Origin: Tanytarsus gracilentus
Lineage: Eukaryota > Arthropoda > Insecta > Diptera > Chironomidae
DNA length: 64,000 nt
Direction: 5' to 3'
Assembly: GCA_038502055.1 (NCBI GenBank)
Contig: JAXRKN010000043.1
Location: 7,006,001-7,070,000 of the forward strand
The position numbers were made by a program, and so were the translations under genes. This document shows positions 38,089-49,100 of the stretch, one piece after another. Below the pieces are notes generated by a model. It searched no databases, had not been told where the DNA came from, and saw only the letters and a program-made list of their open reading frames with translations. The number at the start of each line of letters is the position of its first letter. The first letter of the stretch is position 1.

Positions 38089-40036
38089 ATGGAATTAAGC
38101 TACAAAAGTTACTTAAGGTCTGAAAATTATGTTTCAATACCCGATTTTTATGGTGGAAAAAGTGTTTTCATAACGGAAGGTGTGAAAAACAATTTGAAAA
38201 AAAATTAAAATAATCGAAAAAGTTTTTCAGGAAATACTTTTACCGGAAGATTGATCATAGAGAAACTTTTAAGGTCATGTCCAGATGTTGAAAATGTTTT
38301 TGTTATCGTTAAACCCGAAAACGGAGACAATTTGCAAGAAATTATTGACCGAACGATATTGAATGCACCGATTTTTGACCCAATTCGAGCGACACGTCCA
38401 AATGATTTAAAGAAAATTGTTCCAATTAAGGGAGATTTGATGTTGCGATATTTCGGAATGACTTTAGAAGACCTCGAATTGCTAAAGGACAAAGTTTCAG
38501 TCATCATTCACTCTTCATTTACTTATCAAAAAAATGAAAAGCTAAAGGCGGCAGTAGAAAAAAATTTACTTCCCGTTAAAGAGTTGATGAAAATGTGTCA
38601 TTTCATGAAAAAGTTGGATGTAACAAAATTTAAATTTTAACGTAAATTGAAATCAATGACGTTCGATTTTTTCAAGGCCTTGGTTTATCTTTCACCCGCA
38701 GCTTCATATTGGCATCAACAAATTGTTCACGAGATGACCTATCCACCTCCATATGATCCAAATACAATAATTTCGATGACTCAAACACTTTCGGATGAAT
38801 TTTTGGATAAGGTTTAAAAAAATTATATTTTAAATTATTTTAAATTATTTTTTTTTAAATTAAAGCTTGAACCCATGCTGTTTGGCGAGATCAAACCATT
38901 GGCAGTTCCAAACACACATGCGTTCACGAAAGCTCTATCCGAAAATGTTGTTATAAAAGACGGTGCCGGTATCCCTCGATCTATTGTTCGACCGACTACA
39001 TGTAAGCATTAATACAATTTAATAATTAGGAGAAAAATATTTTTCATTTAGTGATTTCCTGCTTGAATGAACCTTCTCGCGGCTACATTGACTCGTGGAC
39101 TGCTTCATCAAAATTTATTCCAATAATTAGTCGGGGTTTGAAGCGTTCAATGTATGGCGACAATAAAGTTAATATGGACTTGATTCCTGCTGACTTCGTG
39201 ACAAACATTACTCTTGCAGCCGCATGGAATACGTCTCTAAATAAATATCCTTTCGTTCCTGTTTTTAACATTTCATCCGGTACGATTAACCCAATAAATA
39301 CAAAACAATTGATGACCAAATTAGTTCCAGAAAATGCTCGAAAATATCCGTTTGGTAAATTTAAAATAAAAAGTTTATGAAGTTTTTAATTAATTAAAAT
39401 TTCAGACGATACTGTTTGGTATCCATCAATGACACTAATTAAAAATCGTCAAATTGATCAAATTTGCTTCGGGTTGACTCACTACTTGCCGGCTTTCATT
39501 TTAGACCGACTGAATAGATTGCGAGGAAGAGAAGCAAAGTAAGGAAAAGATGGAAAATTTAATAATTTTTTTAATTTAATTCTATTCAACAGAATGGTAG
39601 AAACCCTTACTGAAATTCGCAAGCAGTACCGCGATCTCGACTGGATCGTTCGATATCCACAAAATTTTCAAAGCAAAAATCCCGACAAGTTAATGAAAAT
39701 GATGTCGCAAAGTGATAGAGAACTTTTTCCCTTCGACGTTCGCACTATAAATTGGCCAGAATGCATTGAAAGTTATGTCTATGGAGTTCGAAAATATCTC
39801 TGCAAACAAGATGAAAGTCGAGAGGCGCTGATTCAAGGACGAAAAAGGATGTTCAAGTATTTATTTAAAAAATATTTTTTAGCTGTTTGTTAAATTTAAA
39901 AATTTCTAGGTTAAAACTTTTGGATCGATTGGTGAAAGTTTCAACGATTTTAGTTGCTGTAGGTGCTGTCACATGTTCTGTAAGATATTTTAGAGAAAAA
40001 GAGGGAAACGTGGACATTAGTAATGCTAAAAAATAG
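38089..40036 (+). CDS. Fatty acyl-CoA reductase-like protein with altered active-site motifs
   Basis: Eight exons (38089-38179, 38231-38619, 38677-38811, 38866-39001, 39052-39354, 39406-39538, 39593-39856, 39910-40036) join in phase to 525 aa, normal for insect FARs. The family reduces fatty acyl-CoA to alcohols for waxes and pheromones. The N-terminal half is a Rossmann extended-SDR domain (EKLLRSCPDVENVFVIVKP, VIIHSSF, NISSGTINPI); the C-terminal FAR_C domain includes RLRGREAKMVETLTEI and ends in a moderately hydrophobic segment. The cofactor loop reads TEGNTFTG (residues 29-36) where the family has TGxTGFxG. The YxxxK motif reads HAFTK (223-227), so the catalytic Tyr is His. It may be inactive or functionally changed. 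AATAAA is at 40,089-40,094. Confidence 0.9.
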
Positions 40037-40088
40037 TTTTACAAATTATTCATAAATTGTTGTATTGCCCATAACAAAATTTAGTCAC

Positions 40089-40094
40089 AATAAA
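40089..40094 (+). terminator. Poly(A) signal of the FAR-like gene
   Basis: AATAAA begins 53 bp after the stop codon. The next 500 bp, to the cathepsin B stop codon, shows nothing else recognisable. Confidence 0.55.
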
Positions 40095-40601
40095 GAGATT
40101 TTATTAAAAAACTTTATGAAAAAATATTTGATTCATAAAGTCGAGCCCACATTTTTCAACATTTTTCCGTAACTAAATTTGGGATGCCTTGTAAATCGAG
40201 TGTCGATTGAGAGAATGTTTAACTTTAAGCTTCATAATTTTTCATATCTACTTTCTAAGTAAACGCTGTAGCGGTTGGGACTTTTTGGATTAAATATTGG
40301 ACATGATGATTCAGCGAATTTTTGCATTGTAATGGTTTTTCCATTATGATTAAAATTGCATTAACAAACAAAACTATATAAATTTTGATATGCTCATTAA
40401 TTTTACTAAACTTTACTTTATTGATCACTTTGAATTGTTGCAGCACATCACATTTGTGACTTCACATAAAAAAAAACATTTTTGTTATGAAGAAAGTGTC
40501 AAGAGGTCAAACTGATTACGTTGAAATTGTTCTTATTATGTTAAAAAAATATTAAAGATAAGTCTCTTGATTTATGATGATGAGCCTCTAACCAATTTTT
40601 T

Positions 40602-41706
40602 TTAGATTTTTGGTAAACCAGCTGAAATTTGGCTTTCAATGCCCAAGTGATCAACGCCACGCAAGATTTTGAAGGTTCCATGGTCACCCTAAGAATTAAT
40701 TTTTAATTAATGTCAGCATTTTAATATTTTTTTATTTCAACACTCACCCAATCGCTATTCCATGAGTTGGCAACTAACCAATACTTTACATTGTTCTCGA
40801 CACCCCATCCCAAAATTTTAATAGCATGTCCACCCAAGGCCTTTCCAGTCACATGTTGATACACACCTGACTTGTATTGAACGAAATCCTCATAAACGGT
40901 AAAAGCACCTTCAACTGGACCATTCTTAAAAAGATCCGTACGTATTTGATCCTCATGCCGATCAATAGAATAACTCGATAGGCCAAAATGCTTGTCTGTC
41001 TTGAAATCAACTTTGTAAGTTGGATTCGTACATTTGTTCTCACATTTTGGTGTCTTTCCTTCACCCGAGCACGGCATTCGTGTGCCATTCACATGATGTT
41101 CGCAAGGCGCTATAGCATAAGGCTGGCACCCGATAGATGAATCATAAGGACCACCTGAAACGATTCCTTTGCGCACCCAGTAGCTCCAAGCCGATCCTGG
41201 AAATCCACCACTGCATCCGAAACCGCAAGTGTGACAACATGAAACCAAATGCTCTGCGGAGAAGTGGAAATGAACGGTGGCGTTTGAGTGAATACAGACT
41301 CTATCACTCATAGCTTCAACTGCGCCAAACGCCCAGCACGAGCCGCATGATCCTTGATCTCGAATTTCTTTTAATGTAGGGCAGTCAGGCCATTGCTCTC
41401 GAGGATCGAAGTTATCGGGTAAATCAGTAAATAAACCTTCATCGTGAAGTACCAAAGGCAATCGGAAATTATGCGAGTCTGGATGAACTCCCATGAGACC
41501 TTTGATGAACTTCATATCTGTCTCTTCATGAAAGTTTCTTCCTGCCTTCCATGTCGTCGCCTTCTCATTGATTTCTTTTATGAACTAAGTGCGTATAATT
41601 AAAATTAAGACGTAAATTCGAAACAAAATAAATTTACCTCATCGGAAAGTGGAGGGTTAGCGAGCGATAGAGCTATAATCGCTGCAAAAATTAATAAAAT
41701 CTTCAT
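40602..41706 (-). CDS. CtsB: Cathepsin B cysteine protease
   Basis: Three exons, 41638-41706, 40748-41584 and 40602-40688, encode 330 aa, the usual cathepsin B length. A signal peptide (MKILLIFAAIIALSLA) is followed by a propeptide with TTWKAGRNF, then the mature peptidase C1 domain. The catalytic residues are all present: Cys106 in QGSCGSCWAFG, His276 in GGHAIKILGWG and Asn296 in ANSWNSDWG. The occluding loop that gives cathepsin B its carboxydipeptidase activity is visible, with the His pair in CEHHVNGTRMPC. The protein should act in lysosomes or be secreted into the gut. The first intron interrupts the propeptide just after the signal region, and the second splits the conserved SDW/GDHG near the end. 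Confidence 0.95.
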
Positions 41707-41856
41707 CTCTTATCACTTTGCCTAACAAAGAATTTAATTTTTTTTCAAAGATTCTCCGTACTTAATTTATTGAAAGAAAAAAGTGTAATGACAAAATAGA
41801 AAGATTAATGCAACAACAAAGAGAGTTCGGATCAGAGAGTGCGAGGCGATGCGAAT

Positions 41857-41868
41857 CGCTATATAGCG
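41857..41868 (-). promoter_or_regulatory. TATA box of cathepsin B inside a 12-bp palindrome
   Basis: CGCTATATAGCG is a perfect palindrome about 150 bp upstream of the start codon on the minus strand. The intervening DNA contains no other recognisable motif. It lies only 27 bp from the stop codon of the neighbouring SCCPDH gene. Confidence 0.55.
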
Positions 41869-41894
41869 TTTTGAAAAATGTTCGTTAGTGAAAT

Positions 41895-43239
41895 CTACTC
41901 CTCGACTTTAACAACTTCAAACTTCCATGTATTTTGCTGCAATTGTTCAATAAGAGTGGTCTTGTGGAATGCAACAAATGGCGTATAGACACCTCCTTTA
42001 TCGGGCATCTTATCGCTCTCGGTCAATATCATTTTCGCGCATAAAAGCAGAGCGACGGTCGTGTTGCCATAGCCTGGATTTCTACAGAACACGCGCGTGA
42101 CAATTTTCTTGTTCATTGGAGTTGCGAATTTGTCAGTTGCCTCGGTCAGCTTCTCTTTCCAACCTTCACCCAAAAAGAGAACCTCGAGCAATGCATTCTC
42201 ATTGAACTCCTCAGTAGGACCTTCATGACTTGCAGCGCCTTAAAAATAGCTAATTAATAAATTTTAATTAAAATAATAAAATTTAATCACCTGCAGTGAA
42301 GAACTTTGGATTGTTAAGCAACAATCTTCGTCCAAAACTGAATCGCGTCAAGATTGCAAATAAAATCCCAAACACAGCAACACCGAAAGCTTCGAGGAAA
42401 CTATTGAAGGAGATGTAAGCTCGCATTTGAATTGGCCGTTGACCTTCATTTTCAAACATGTATCGCTGTGAACGATAGACGACAGAACGATCAGCACCTG
42501 GAAAGGGCAAGCTCCAACGATTTTCAACAATCTCTGATTTGTGCATGACACTGCGTTCTTTTAGCTCGGGTTGGAAGCGTGGCATGCGTTTTGGAAACAT
42601 ATTCTGACGAATTTCTCGCAATTCATTTGCGTGGGCGATGCCATAAACAGCAGATTCATAAGTTCCATAGTGCAAGCGAGCAGAAGTTGTTGGTTTAAAG
42701 CCTTTTTCAGCATAGCCGTGGAAATAAACTTCAACGCTGTTAACAGTTCCCTCGAATTTCTCTTTTAAAAAGGCCATGCCCATTTCAGATGGAATTGAAT
42801 CAAAACCACATGCTGACACGATATAAGCTCCTTTCTCGCGAGCAGCCTCATGATAGCTTAACTGCATAGTCTCCATAAATTGAGGTTCGCCTGAAACATC
42901 AACGTGGCTAGTACCTGTCTCAACGCAAGCCTTTACAACAGCGTCGCCCAAAAAACGATAAGGGCCGCAGCAATTAGCAACGACTCGAGCTTGTTTTGTC
43001 ATTTCAACTAACGAATTATCGTCAGTGATGTCAGCGATGATAATTGGAATTTTCGAGAGATCCTCACTAATTTTTTCGCCAGCTTCTTTGAGAGTTTCCT
43101 CAAGCTTTTGCTTATTTCTTCCAGCAACTGCCCAGCGAAAATCTTTGAGGACACTCGAAGCGGCACGGACTGCATATTTTCCTGTGTATCCCGTTGCTCC
43201 AAAAATCACAACGTCGAATCTTTCGCTTTGATCTGCCAT
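41895..43239 (-). CDS. Saccharopine dehydrogenase-like oxidoreductase, copy A
   Basis: Two exons, 42291-43239 and 41895-42238, give 430 aa. The N-terminus carries the Rossmann NAD(P)-binding signature FGATGYTGKYAV. The family core is seen in VANCCGPYRFLGDAVVKAC, TSHVDVSGEPQFME and SACGFDSIPSEMG. A hydrophobic segment near residues 280-300 (AFGVAVFGILFAIL) fits the membrane or lipid-droplet association reported for SCCPDH proteins. The start at 43,239 is preferred over an in-frame Met 12 bases upstream because of the good context (caccATGG). A 3' splice site (tctttcag) lies 31 bases upstream of the start codon, so the 5'UTR is probably spliced. The 52-bp intron is absent from the neighbouring paralogue. 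The substrate is unknown; true lysine-pathway activity is not expected for this subfamily. Confidence 0.92.
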
Positions 43240-43382
43240 GGTGAATAACACAGTAATTAAACTTTATCTGAAAGAAAAGAAGAAAAACAATACGAAGTTG
43301 TTAAAAGGTGTTTAATGAAGAAAAAATTTTTATATGAACCCGTAAGACCTTGAAAATGGATTAAAATGCACAATAAAAAAAT

Positions 43383-44675
43383 TTATAACTTCGATTGAAG
43401 AATTTCTTGGCTGGTTAAAATTTCAAATTTAATGCCATTTTCATGAAGTTTATCAATTAAGCTAGTATCACGAAATGCTGCACCCGGCGGAAAGACACCA
43501 CCACTGCCAGGCATTTTATCACTCTCGTCAATTATCATCGTTGCGGCAAGTAAAACGGCCTTGGATGCAGAGCCGTAAAGTGGATTTGAGCAAACAACTC
43601 TAGTCATCATTCTCTTGTTAATTGGCATTAACGATGTTGGATTTTCTAATTTACCACTCCATCCTTTGCCGACGAGAACTATCTCGAATACTGAATTCTC
43701 ATTATACTCATCCGTCGGTCCCTCATGACTTGCAAAGCCATTTGTGAAAAATTTCGGATGTCTAAGTAGTAAATTCTTTCCGAATTTAATCTTTGTTAGC
43801 ATCGTGAACAGCATGCCCGTCATGATAATCTTCAATGCATCCATTAATGATTGTTGCGCATGATAAGTTCTCAACTGAACAGGTCGTTGCTTATCATTTT
43901 CATAGAAATGTCGTTGCGATCGCATAATAACCGAATGATCGGCTGTCGGGACTGCAAGACTCCATTTATCATGAACGCCAATTGCTTTATGAAGAAGACC
44001 TTTCTCTTCTAGTTTTGGCTGCAATTTTGGCAATGGATTTTTAACGAATTTCTTCCTCAATTCTCTCAGCTCATTGGCATTAGCGAAACCATGCACGGCT
44101 GATGCGAAGGTCGCATAGTGTACACCAGCACAATTGGGTTTATAATTGCGAATGAACCAACGATCGAGATATGTTTCAATGCTATTTACAGTTCCATCAA
44201 AGTTTTTCTGAAGATAAACCACTCCCATGTCCGATGGAATCGAGTCATAGCCACATGCTGACACTATGTAGACTCCTTTCTTTTCAGCAGCTTCATTGTA
44301 TTTAAATTGAATACTTTCCATATATTGAGGCTCTCCCGAAACATCAACATGACTTGTACTTGTCTCGATGCAAGCCTTAACAACGGACTCACCCAGAAAT
44401 CGGTACGGACCGCAGCAATTCACGATAACTTGAGCTTGTCGTGTCATATTTGTCAAAGATTTCTCATCTTTAACGTCAGCTATGATTATTGGAATGTTCG
44501 ATAGGTCTTTGTTAAGCAAATTTCCAACATTTTTCAGTTTCGCCTGTAACTTTCCATAATTCCTACCAGCAATGGCCCATTTATAGTTTGTTAACAGTTT
44601 GCAAGCTTCTTTAATTGCATAGCCTCCGGTATACCCACTGGCTCCAAAAATTACAATATTAAATCTTTCCGACAT
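43383..44675 (-). CDS. Saccharopine dehydrogenase-like oxidoreductase, copy B
   Basis: A single uninterrupted coding exon of 430 aa, clearly paralogous to copy A 143 bp downstream and on the same strand. It shares the nucleotide-binding FGASGYTGGYAI, VNCCGPYRFLGESVVKAC, TSHVDVSGEPQYME and SACGYDSIPSDMG. The C-terminal ASHEGPTDEYNENS aligns with ASHEGPTEEFNENA of copy A exactly where copy A has its intron. A 5'UTR intron is likely: donor gag|gtgagt at 44,807/44,806 and acceptor ttcag at 44,693/44,692. It shares a short upstream region with COQ5, which runs the other way. The pair arose by tandem duplication; their physiological substrate is unknown. Confidence 0.93.
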   Translation of the reverse strand: MSERFNIVIFGASGYTGGYAIKEACKLLTNYKWAIAGRNYGKLQAKLKNVGNLLNKDLSNIPIIIADVKDEKSLTNMTRQAQVIVNCCGPYRFLGESVVKACIETSTSHVDVSGEPQYMESIQFKYNEAAEKKGVYIVSACGYDSIPSDMGVVYLQKNFDGTVNSIETYLDRWFIRNYKPNCAGVHYATFASAVHGFANANELRELRKKFVKNPLPKLQPKLEEKGLLHKAIGVHDKWSLAVPTADHSVIMRSQRHFYENDKQRPVQLRTYHAQQSLMDALKIIMTGMLFTMLTKIKFGKNLLLRHPKFFTNGFASHEGPTDEYNENSVFEIVLVGKGWSGKLENPTSLMPINKRMMTRVVCSNPLYGSASKAVLLAATMIIDESDKMPGSGGVFPPGAAFRDTSLIDKLHENGIKFEILTSQEILQSKL

Positions 44676-44966
44676 TTTGCGACCACTTCAACTGAACTTT
44701 GAGCTTAATTTATTTTTCTCTGTCGGCCTTTTTTTTATCGTGTTAATTTTTTCGTGCAATCCGCAAAATTTTCAAGTTTAATTTGATAATCGCAATTAAA
44801 ACTCACCTCAATAGATGCAATGAACGACTTTAAATGAAAGATTACTCGCTTTATCTGCTTTAAATTGTAAGTAATTAAATTTTAACGTGGAGATTCTTTT
44901 GCGATGTTAATTTTTCTTCTTTGTTTACAATTTTTGTTTTTCAATTTTTGTAAACAAAAAAAAATC
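44676..44966. promoter_or_regulatory. Head-to-head promoter region, SCCPDH-B / COQ5
   Basis: 291 bp separate the two start codons. No TATA box is evident. A minus-strand 5'UTR intron (44,692-44,806) lies within it, leaving about 160 bp for both core promoters. Confidence 0.6.
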
Positions 44967-46008
44967 ATGCTTCGTAAAATTTTAACAAATTCAATAAAAT
45001 TAAATTATAGCATTGGCAGGACATTGTCATCGACTATTAGATGTCACAATGAAGCTGAGGATTACACACATTTTGGATTTGAAACGGTAAAAACAAAAGA
45101 AAAGGCGGAAAAAGGTAAATTTTTATTTTGGAAATTTTGTTATTTAATTTATTTTTCTAATTTTAGTCCACAAAGTATTTGAGAATGTAGCTGAGAAATA
45201 TGATTTGATGAATGACGCAATGTCGATGGGTATTCATCGAGTGTGGAAGGATATTTTGTTAGAAAAATTTTATCCCACTGCTGGAACTGTAATTTAAATA
45301 TATTTTATAATTTTATATTGATCGAAGTTAAATTAATTTATTCTTTCAGAAACTTCTCGACGTCGCCGGAGGAACGGGTGACATTGCTTTCAGATACATA
45401 AATTACATCAATAAATTAGCAAAAGCTTGTGATTCACTTCAAGACAAGAGTTCAGTTACAGTTTATGACATAAATCAGCACATGCTGGATGTTGGACAGA
45501 AGAGAGCTGAAAGATTGGGCTACGAATCGAACGATATAATTGACATCGATTGGGTGTGTGGCGATGCCGAGCAACTTCCCTTCATGGAAAATCAATTTAC
45601 AGCGTACACAATAGCGTTCGGCATAAGAAATGTCACCAACATAGATAATGTACTTCGTGAAGCTTATCGAGTGCTTAAACCGGGCGGGAGATTTATGTGC
45701 TTAGAATTTAGTCACATTGAAAACAGTGATATGCTTCAGTGGTAAGTTATTTTAGCTTTTAATATAATTGATAATGATTTATTAAATATTTTAGGATCTA
45801 TGATCAATACTCATTTCAAGTAATCCCTCCGATGGGCCAGATATTGGCATCACAATGGGAACCGTATCAATATCTCGTCGAGAGCATAAGAAAATTTCCT
45901 CGTCAACCGGATTTTGTTCAAATGATCAAAGATGCTGGCTTTAAAGCAGTCACCTATGAAAATCTCACATTCGGTGTCTGTGCAATTCACTCGGGCTTTA
46001 AACTATAA
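44967..46008 (+). CDS. Coq5: COQ5, ubiquinone biosynthesis C-methyltransferase
   Basis: Four exons, 44967-45114, 45167-45288, 45350-45741 and 45795-46008, encode 291 aa. COQ5 methylates the demethoxy-benzoquinol intermediate of ubiquinone (2-methoxy-6-polyprenyl-1,4-benzoquinol) using SAM, in the mitochondrial matrix as part of the CoQ synthome. The N-terminus is basic and Ser/Thr-rich (MLRKILTNSIKLNYSIGRT), as expected of a mitochondrial targeting peptide. The UbiE/COQ5 signatures are present: KYDLMNDAMSMGIHRVWK, SAM motif I LDVAGGTGD (94-101) and YRVLKPGGRFMCLEFS. An in-frame Met at 44,904 would add a hydrophobic extension, but the Met at 44,967 starts a better presequence. ATTAAA at 46,034 may be the poly(A) signal. 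ANKFY1 coding starts only 137 bp downstream. Confidence 0.95.
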
Positions 46009-46096
46009 TAATTATAGTTAATTAGAATTGATTATTAAAGAGCTGATAATTTAAACCACTTGTTGCGTGACTGCTTTTAGTTTTCTTAACGTCTTT

Positions 46097-46121
46097 CGAG
46101 ATTTCAAAAAGGAAAATCTCG
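46097..46121 (+). promoter_or_regulatory. Hairpin in the ANKFY1 leader
   Basis: cgagattt (46,097-46,104) and aaatctcg (46,114-46,121) form an 8-bp stem with a 9-nt loop, 23 bases before the ANKFY1 start codon. It could affect translation or be a binding site; no known element is recognised. Confidence 0.3.
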
Positions 46122-46144
46122 AGGGGATAGGGCCGAGGCAAAAA

Positions 46145-49100
46145 ATGATTGAAGGTAAAAAAATTGTGATTTGTTATTTTATTAAATTTCAACAGTTTTA
46201 ACTTAAATTCAATTCTCCAGACAGCAACGATTCGTCGAGTAAGCTGCAGGACCACTTGAAACTACTCAAAAATGAGTACTCAAAGCTACAGAAGAGCTAT
46301 TCTGATTTGCAGAGGAAATTCGATGACTTGCAAGCAAAATCAAGCACCGAGACAGCTGGTGACAATTCAAGCTTCAATTCACGTCTCGTTATGGTGGTAG
46401 CATCGCTGTATGGACGTAAAACCTATTCAGATTTGACAATTAAGTTAAAAGAGAAGCAAATTCCGGCTCATAAATTTGTTCTAAATGCACGGTAAGTGTG
46501 TTCCGCCCAGAATACGATAATAATTCTCAATTAAATTTTGCGCTTATCTCTTGCATATTAATAACTCACTCACAATCAGTTCCGAAGAATGGCGTGAAGA
46601 AATTCTCACTGACGTGACCGAGCTCGATTGGTCAGACTTGGATGTTGATGCTGGCTATGCACTCTTACGATGGATTTACACTGATATTGTTGATCTTCAA
46701 CAGCAAGACTCACTCTCGATTGGTCTTTTGAGGGCGGCTCATAAATTTAAATTAAATTCATTAATGGGTAAGAAACATAATTTGGTTTTTCATTGAGAGC
46801 GCAACATAATGCTTCAATTTTAATTTAGGTCTATGTGAGAGGGCACTTGTTTCATCGGTTAACGTAAGGTCATGCGTGTCATTCTATTGCGTAGCGGAAG
46901 AAGTTGGAGCAGCAAATCTTCTTGAATACTGTTCATCACTCATCTCCATCAATTGGGATGAATTACTGCCGCAAGACTTTGTTCACATGAGCGGTGCTCT
47001 ACTCTATAAAATGCTAAAATCAAAAACAAAATTCCCGCTGCATGCAGCCATCCGTCTGCGGAGAGAAGATGTAGTTTTTTTATGTCTCGTTGAGAGCGAA
47101 GGATCGGTGAGTAATTTAAACAGCAAAGCGTTCATAAAAATTCTCGTTTTATTAAACCCTCTCTTTTAATAGTCTTAACGCGTGCATGCGGCACTCGAAA
47201 CATTTCTTATAAATTCATAACTATAATTATCACATTATTGAGTATTTGGATAAACATTAACGTCTAAGAACTTTTCTCTCTATAAATAGTCCATATTGCG
47301 GAAATATTTAACTAAATTAAAGACTACCAAAACGTTCATTGCGTCAATACCGGTACTCGCTAAATTGGAATTGGGTTCAATTTTGCCAACTGAATTGCAC
47401 AAGTCACCACGACAGTGACAATATTCTGAATCGTCCTGAGAATTTCTAACGCAACCCTCATTGTATGGCTCTTCAATTGAATATTGTTTCACCCATTGTC
47501 TATTAACATAGTCCTGAAACGAGAGCAGAATAATTAAAACTGTTAACTTAATTACATTTTCTAATTACCATGTAGTCGTGTTTTTGATCTGCACAACTTC
47601 TTTCATATGTCTCTTGCCATTCGCCATTCTGAAGCTTCAATCTGTAAATTCTCTTTTTACACATGGTTGAGAACGGACAATTGACCTCAAAAAATTTGGT
47701 TTCGTCAAATTTTGAGCATAACTTTTCCGTTTCGTTTACTTTTCTTTGTGGAATAACCGTACACTCGTAGCATTTTATCGCGCCACTTGTTTTATCTATA
47801 AAATAATTGAAAAAATTACGTAGTTAATTGTAATGAACCGCAACCACAATCGGGTTAATGTTGAGAAATCTAGAGCGATAACGAGATTTATGCTATTGTG
47901 CAACCTAAAGTTCTTTCGCAAAAGAGCGAGATGAATTTATTTGAGAGGAAAACGGAAGCAACTTATCAGACCTATATGTATATTTTGTTCATGTTATTAT
48001 TAAATGCACTTGACGTTCTTAACTGAATCATCGAAGCATGAATTTATTATTTAATGCATAAAGCGAGAGTTTACTCTCATCTGTAGCATTTTCACTCACT
48101 TTTTTTTTCGCTGTCGTCATTGATCTAGAAGTCAATGACTGACGGGGCGAAAATCGGAAATGTTTAAGAGCCGTTGTATTAACAATGAGTTCATTATGGA
48201 AATCTTTGGAGCGTGTTACTCTCTTTTTAGAATTTTTAATACACTTCAAATGCATAGAACTGTTTTATATAAATTTAAATTCATCTCTGATTTAATCAGA
48301 AGCAAATTACAAACTCATGAAGTAATTAGTTCAATTTTGTAATTTGAAAATGTAAAGTTTTAATCTCATAAAGCTTCGTAGAATTCAAATTTATTGCAAT
48401 GCGAATTTCGAATGAATAATCAATGATTTCTCTTTCGCTAAGAGCTCACTTCAAATGATTCATACGCCACATTTTTATTTTACTTTGGAGAAACACATGT
48501 TTTCCATTCTGTCTGTGTCTTCTGCAAATATATTCTCCGTTTTTTTCCATGCATCACATTTTTTCTGCTCTTTTTAACGGAAGGCGTGAAAAATTCAATA
48601 CATTGAATATCAGTTCAGCGAACATTTAATCCGATTATGACACATTCGAAACCATTCAATTATGAGAGCTTTGCACTCGCTTTTAAATCCTAGTCTGGCT
48701 AATGTTTGGGAATAATGTTGAAGAGAAATTCTGTAAAATTTGAAAGTCATTTTACGGTTTTAATTTGATGAAAGTTATACTGAAATTTCTTTTTGTACCC
48801 GGCAGCACTTAAAATAATTTGTATGATTACTTTAAGCTCATTCAACTCTCTCTCTCTCAATCTCAGAAAGTAGATTGCAAATGAGATTTATTAAGGAAAT
48901 TAATCTGTATGCATCGAAATATGTGGGTAACAAGGTCATCGTGTTGCACTTTAAATTAATAATGCGAAAAAAAAGAATGAAAAAATAAGAAATAACGCAT
49001 TTAACTGATCTCTGGCGCGTGTGCTCAACATGAAGCTATGTCAAAACAATGCATATAAATTGTTTATGCTGAGCTAAGATTAAATTTTTTTTCTAAACAG

